Source: an uncultured bacterium (GTDB lineage Bacteria; Cyanobacteriota; Vampirovibrionia; Gastranaerophilales; Gastranaerophilaceae). Taken from it: a stretch of 6,382 nt of DNA. The position numbers and the translations under genes are program-made. Position 1 is the first letter of the stretch. Each line of letters opens with the position of its first letter. Positions 5,296 to 6,382 of this stretch are shown in pieces. The stretch covers positions 1 to 6,382 of the forward strand of contig USGC01000102.1 in assembly GCA_900554095.1 (NCBI GenBank), given 5' to 3'. The notes under the pieces are model-generated. The model had not been told where the DNA came from, did not search any database, and was given only the letters and a program-made list of their open reading frames with translations.

Positions 5296-6382
5296 TTATT
5301 GATTTGATTTAATCATTTCAAGAAATTGATCTTCTGTCAATATTATAACACCTAATTTTAGAGCTTTCTCATATTTTGAGCCGGGATTTTCGCCAAGCAA
5401 GACGTATGTTGTATTCTTAGACACTGATGACGAGGTTCTTCCGCCCATTGATTTGATAAGTTCTTCAGCCTCATCTCTTGTCATATTTTGTAACGTTCCG
5501 GTCAACACAAAAGCGCTGCCTTTTAAAATATCAGACTTTTTCTCAACATCTTGAACCGGGTTTACGCCAAGCGACTGAAATTCGTCTATCAATTTCAAAT
5601 TTTTGGCGTCATTAAAGTAGTCTCTGACTTCCATAGAAATTTTATGGCCGACGCCGTCTATATCCCATAAAGCATCTTTCGTTACATGGCGAAGATTGTC
5701 AAGAGTTTTAAATTCATTTGCCAGAATTTCTGCTGTTTCTTTACCGACATGCTTAATCGCTAAAGCTGTCAGAAATCTGCTTAAGGGTTGCTTTTTACTG
5801 CCCTGAATTGAATTATACATATTGTTAGCCGACTTTTCTTTAACGTTGTCCAGCTTATAAAAATCATCCAACGTAAGCTTATACAGGTCAATCGGAGTAC
5901 GCACCAGACCTTTTTCAAATAATCTTTCGATAATACCGGGCCCGACATAATCAATATCCATGGCATCCGTCGATACAAAAAATTCAAGTTTAGCTTTTAA
6001 AAGCGATGGACATTTTGGATTTGAACAATAAAGGTTGACTTCATCCGGTCTTGTTTCAAGAAGGGCTCTGCATTCAGGACAGCGCTTCGGAATATCGTAT
6101 TCCGGTAAGCTGTAATGCTCTTCGCTGTCCATAACCTTGATAACTTTTGGGATAATTTCTGCTGCCTTTTTAATTAAAACAGTATCGCCAAGTCTTACAT
6201 CAAGGCGCTTAACCTCATCGAAATTGTGCAGGCTTGCGCGCGAAACCGTGCTGCCGCCAAGGCTTACGGGTTCAAGAATGGCAACAGGCGTAACCGTTCC
6301 GGTTTTACCGACGTTTAATTCAATATCAATAAGCTTTGTCGTAACTTCTTCAGGCGGGAATTTAAAAGCAGTTGCCCATTTG
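5296..6382 (-). CDS. ligA: NAD-dependent DNA ligase LigA, C-terminal part, cut by the right edge
   Basis: LigA seals nicks in DNA using NAD+ and is essential in replication and repair. The frame is open to the window edge. The methionine encoded at 6132 is internal, because 83 preceding residues are plainly LigA. Numbered from the first full codon at 6381, KWATAFKFPPEE (1-12) is the end of the adenylation domain, with the motif V lysine at 7. An OB fold with TPVAILEPVSLGGSTVSRASLHN follows (31-53). A zinc finger has C101, C104, C119 and C124. Helix-hairpin-helix elements include HVGKE and IDGVGHK (about 211-247). A BRCT domain, FVLTGTL...GGRTSSSVSK, runs from 285 to 361. The family is about 670 residues, so roughly half is missing, including the catalytic KxDG lysine. 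All visible domains look intact. Confidence 0.97.
   Translation of the reverse strand, partial: KWATAFKFPPEEVTTKLIDIELNVGKTGTVTPVAILEPVSLGGSTVSRASLHNFDEVKRLDVRLGDTVLIKKAAEIIPKVIKVMDSEEHYSLPEYDIPKRCPECRALLETRPDEVNLYCSNPKCPSLLKAKLEFFVSTDAMDIDYVGPGIIERLFEKGLVRTPIDLYKLTLDDFYKLDNVKEKSANNMYNSIQGSKKQPLSRFLTALAIKHVGKETAEILANEFKTLDNLRHVTKDALWDIDGVGHKISMEVRDYFNDAKNLKLIDEFQSLGVNPVQDVEKKSDILKGSAFVLTGTLQNMTRDEAEELIKSMGGRTSSSVSKNTTYVLLGENPGSKYEKALKLGVIILTEDQFLEMIKSNQ

Noticed and set aside
5296..6132. LigA beginning at the ATG at 6132, as if a truncated ligase
   Set aside because: Translation upstream stays open to the edge and reads as the end of the adenylation domain and the OB fold, so this methionine is internal.
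4102..6382. Defence or mobile-element system in the leftward gene group
   Set aside because: LigA has all expected domains for a housekeeping ligase, and no nuclease, integrase, transposase or terminal repeat is visible nearby.

Overview
The window reads as ordinary chromosomal DNA from a low-GC, Gram-negative bacterium. It carries an LPS-transport ATPase and permease and two exported proteins with Sec-type signal peptides. Start codons follow clear Shine-Dalgarno sequences (AGGAGG, AAAGGA, AAGAGG), and genes are packed with TAATG and ATGA junctions. The N-terminus of one hypothetical protein (ends in SSFQG, then a membrane helix) resembles N-termini I associate from memory with Gastranaerophilales (Vampirovibrionia, the non-photosynthetic relatives of Cyanobacteria). 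That assignment is an inference and cannot be tested here.

Layout. Positions 1-29 hold the first codons of a leftward gene that runs off the left edge. They were recognised from a near-consensus promoter, a perfect AGGAGG and a correctly spaced ATG. The reading frame enters a run of at least nine G bases by its seventh codon. Positions 30-321 are the divergent control region between this gene and lptB, with a GC-rich GNRA-type hairpin, repeated AACATAT heptamers and two mutually exclusive inverted repeats near the lptB start. A compact rightward operon follows: lptB (322-1047), one LptF/LptG-family permease (1047-2159, one-base overlap) and a secreted phosphodiester glycosidase (2161-2955, one-base gap).

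The rest is leftward. Read in the direction of transcription, ligA enters from the right edge (5296 to beyond 6382; its C-terminal 361 residues are visible). Next come a small two-helix membrane protein (4839-5270) and a SIMPL/DUF541 exported protein (4102-4842, ATGA overlap). A 77-base AT-rich gap with AAATATT repeats follows, then an unrecognised 361-residue membrane-anchored protein (2939-4024). The last gene meets the glycosidase tail to tail with a 17-base overlap and no convincing terminator.

Functionally, the right-facing operon concerns the envelope: LptB and the permease form the inner-membrane engine that extracts LPS, and the glycosidase may trim a phospho-linked sugar on an exported glycan (inference from context). 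The left-facing group joins DNA replication and repair (LigA) with envelope proteins of unknown role. I found no RNA gene, CRISPR array, insertion sequence or clear mobile element. No obvious new multi-gene system is present. The most unusual signals are the G-tract at the start of the divergent gene, the organisation of the 30-321 control region, and the lptB-permease-glycosidase linkage.
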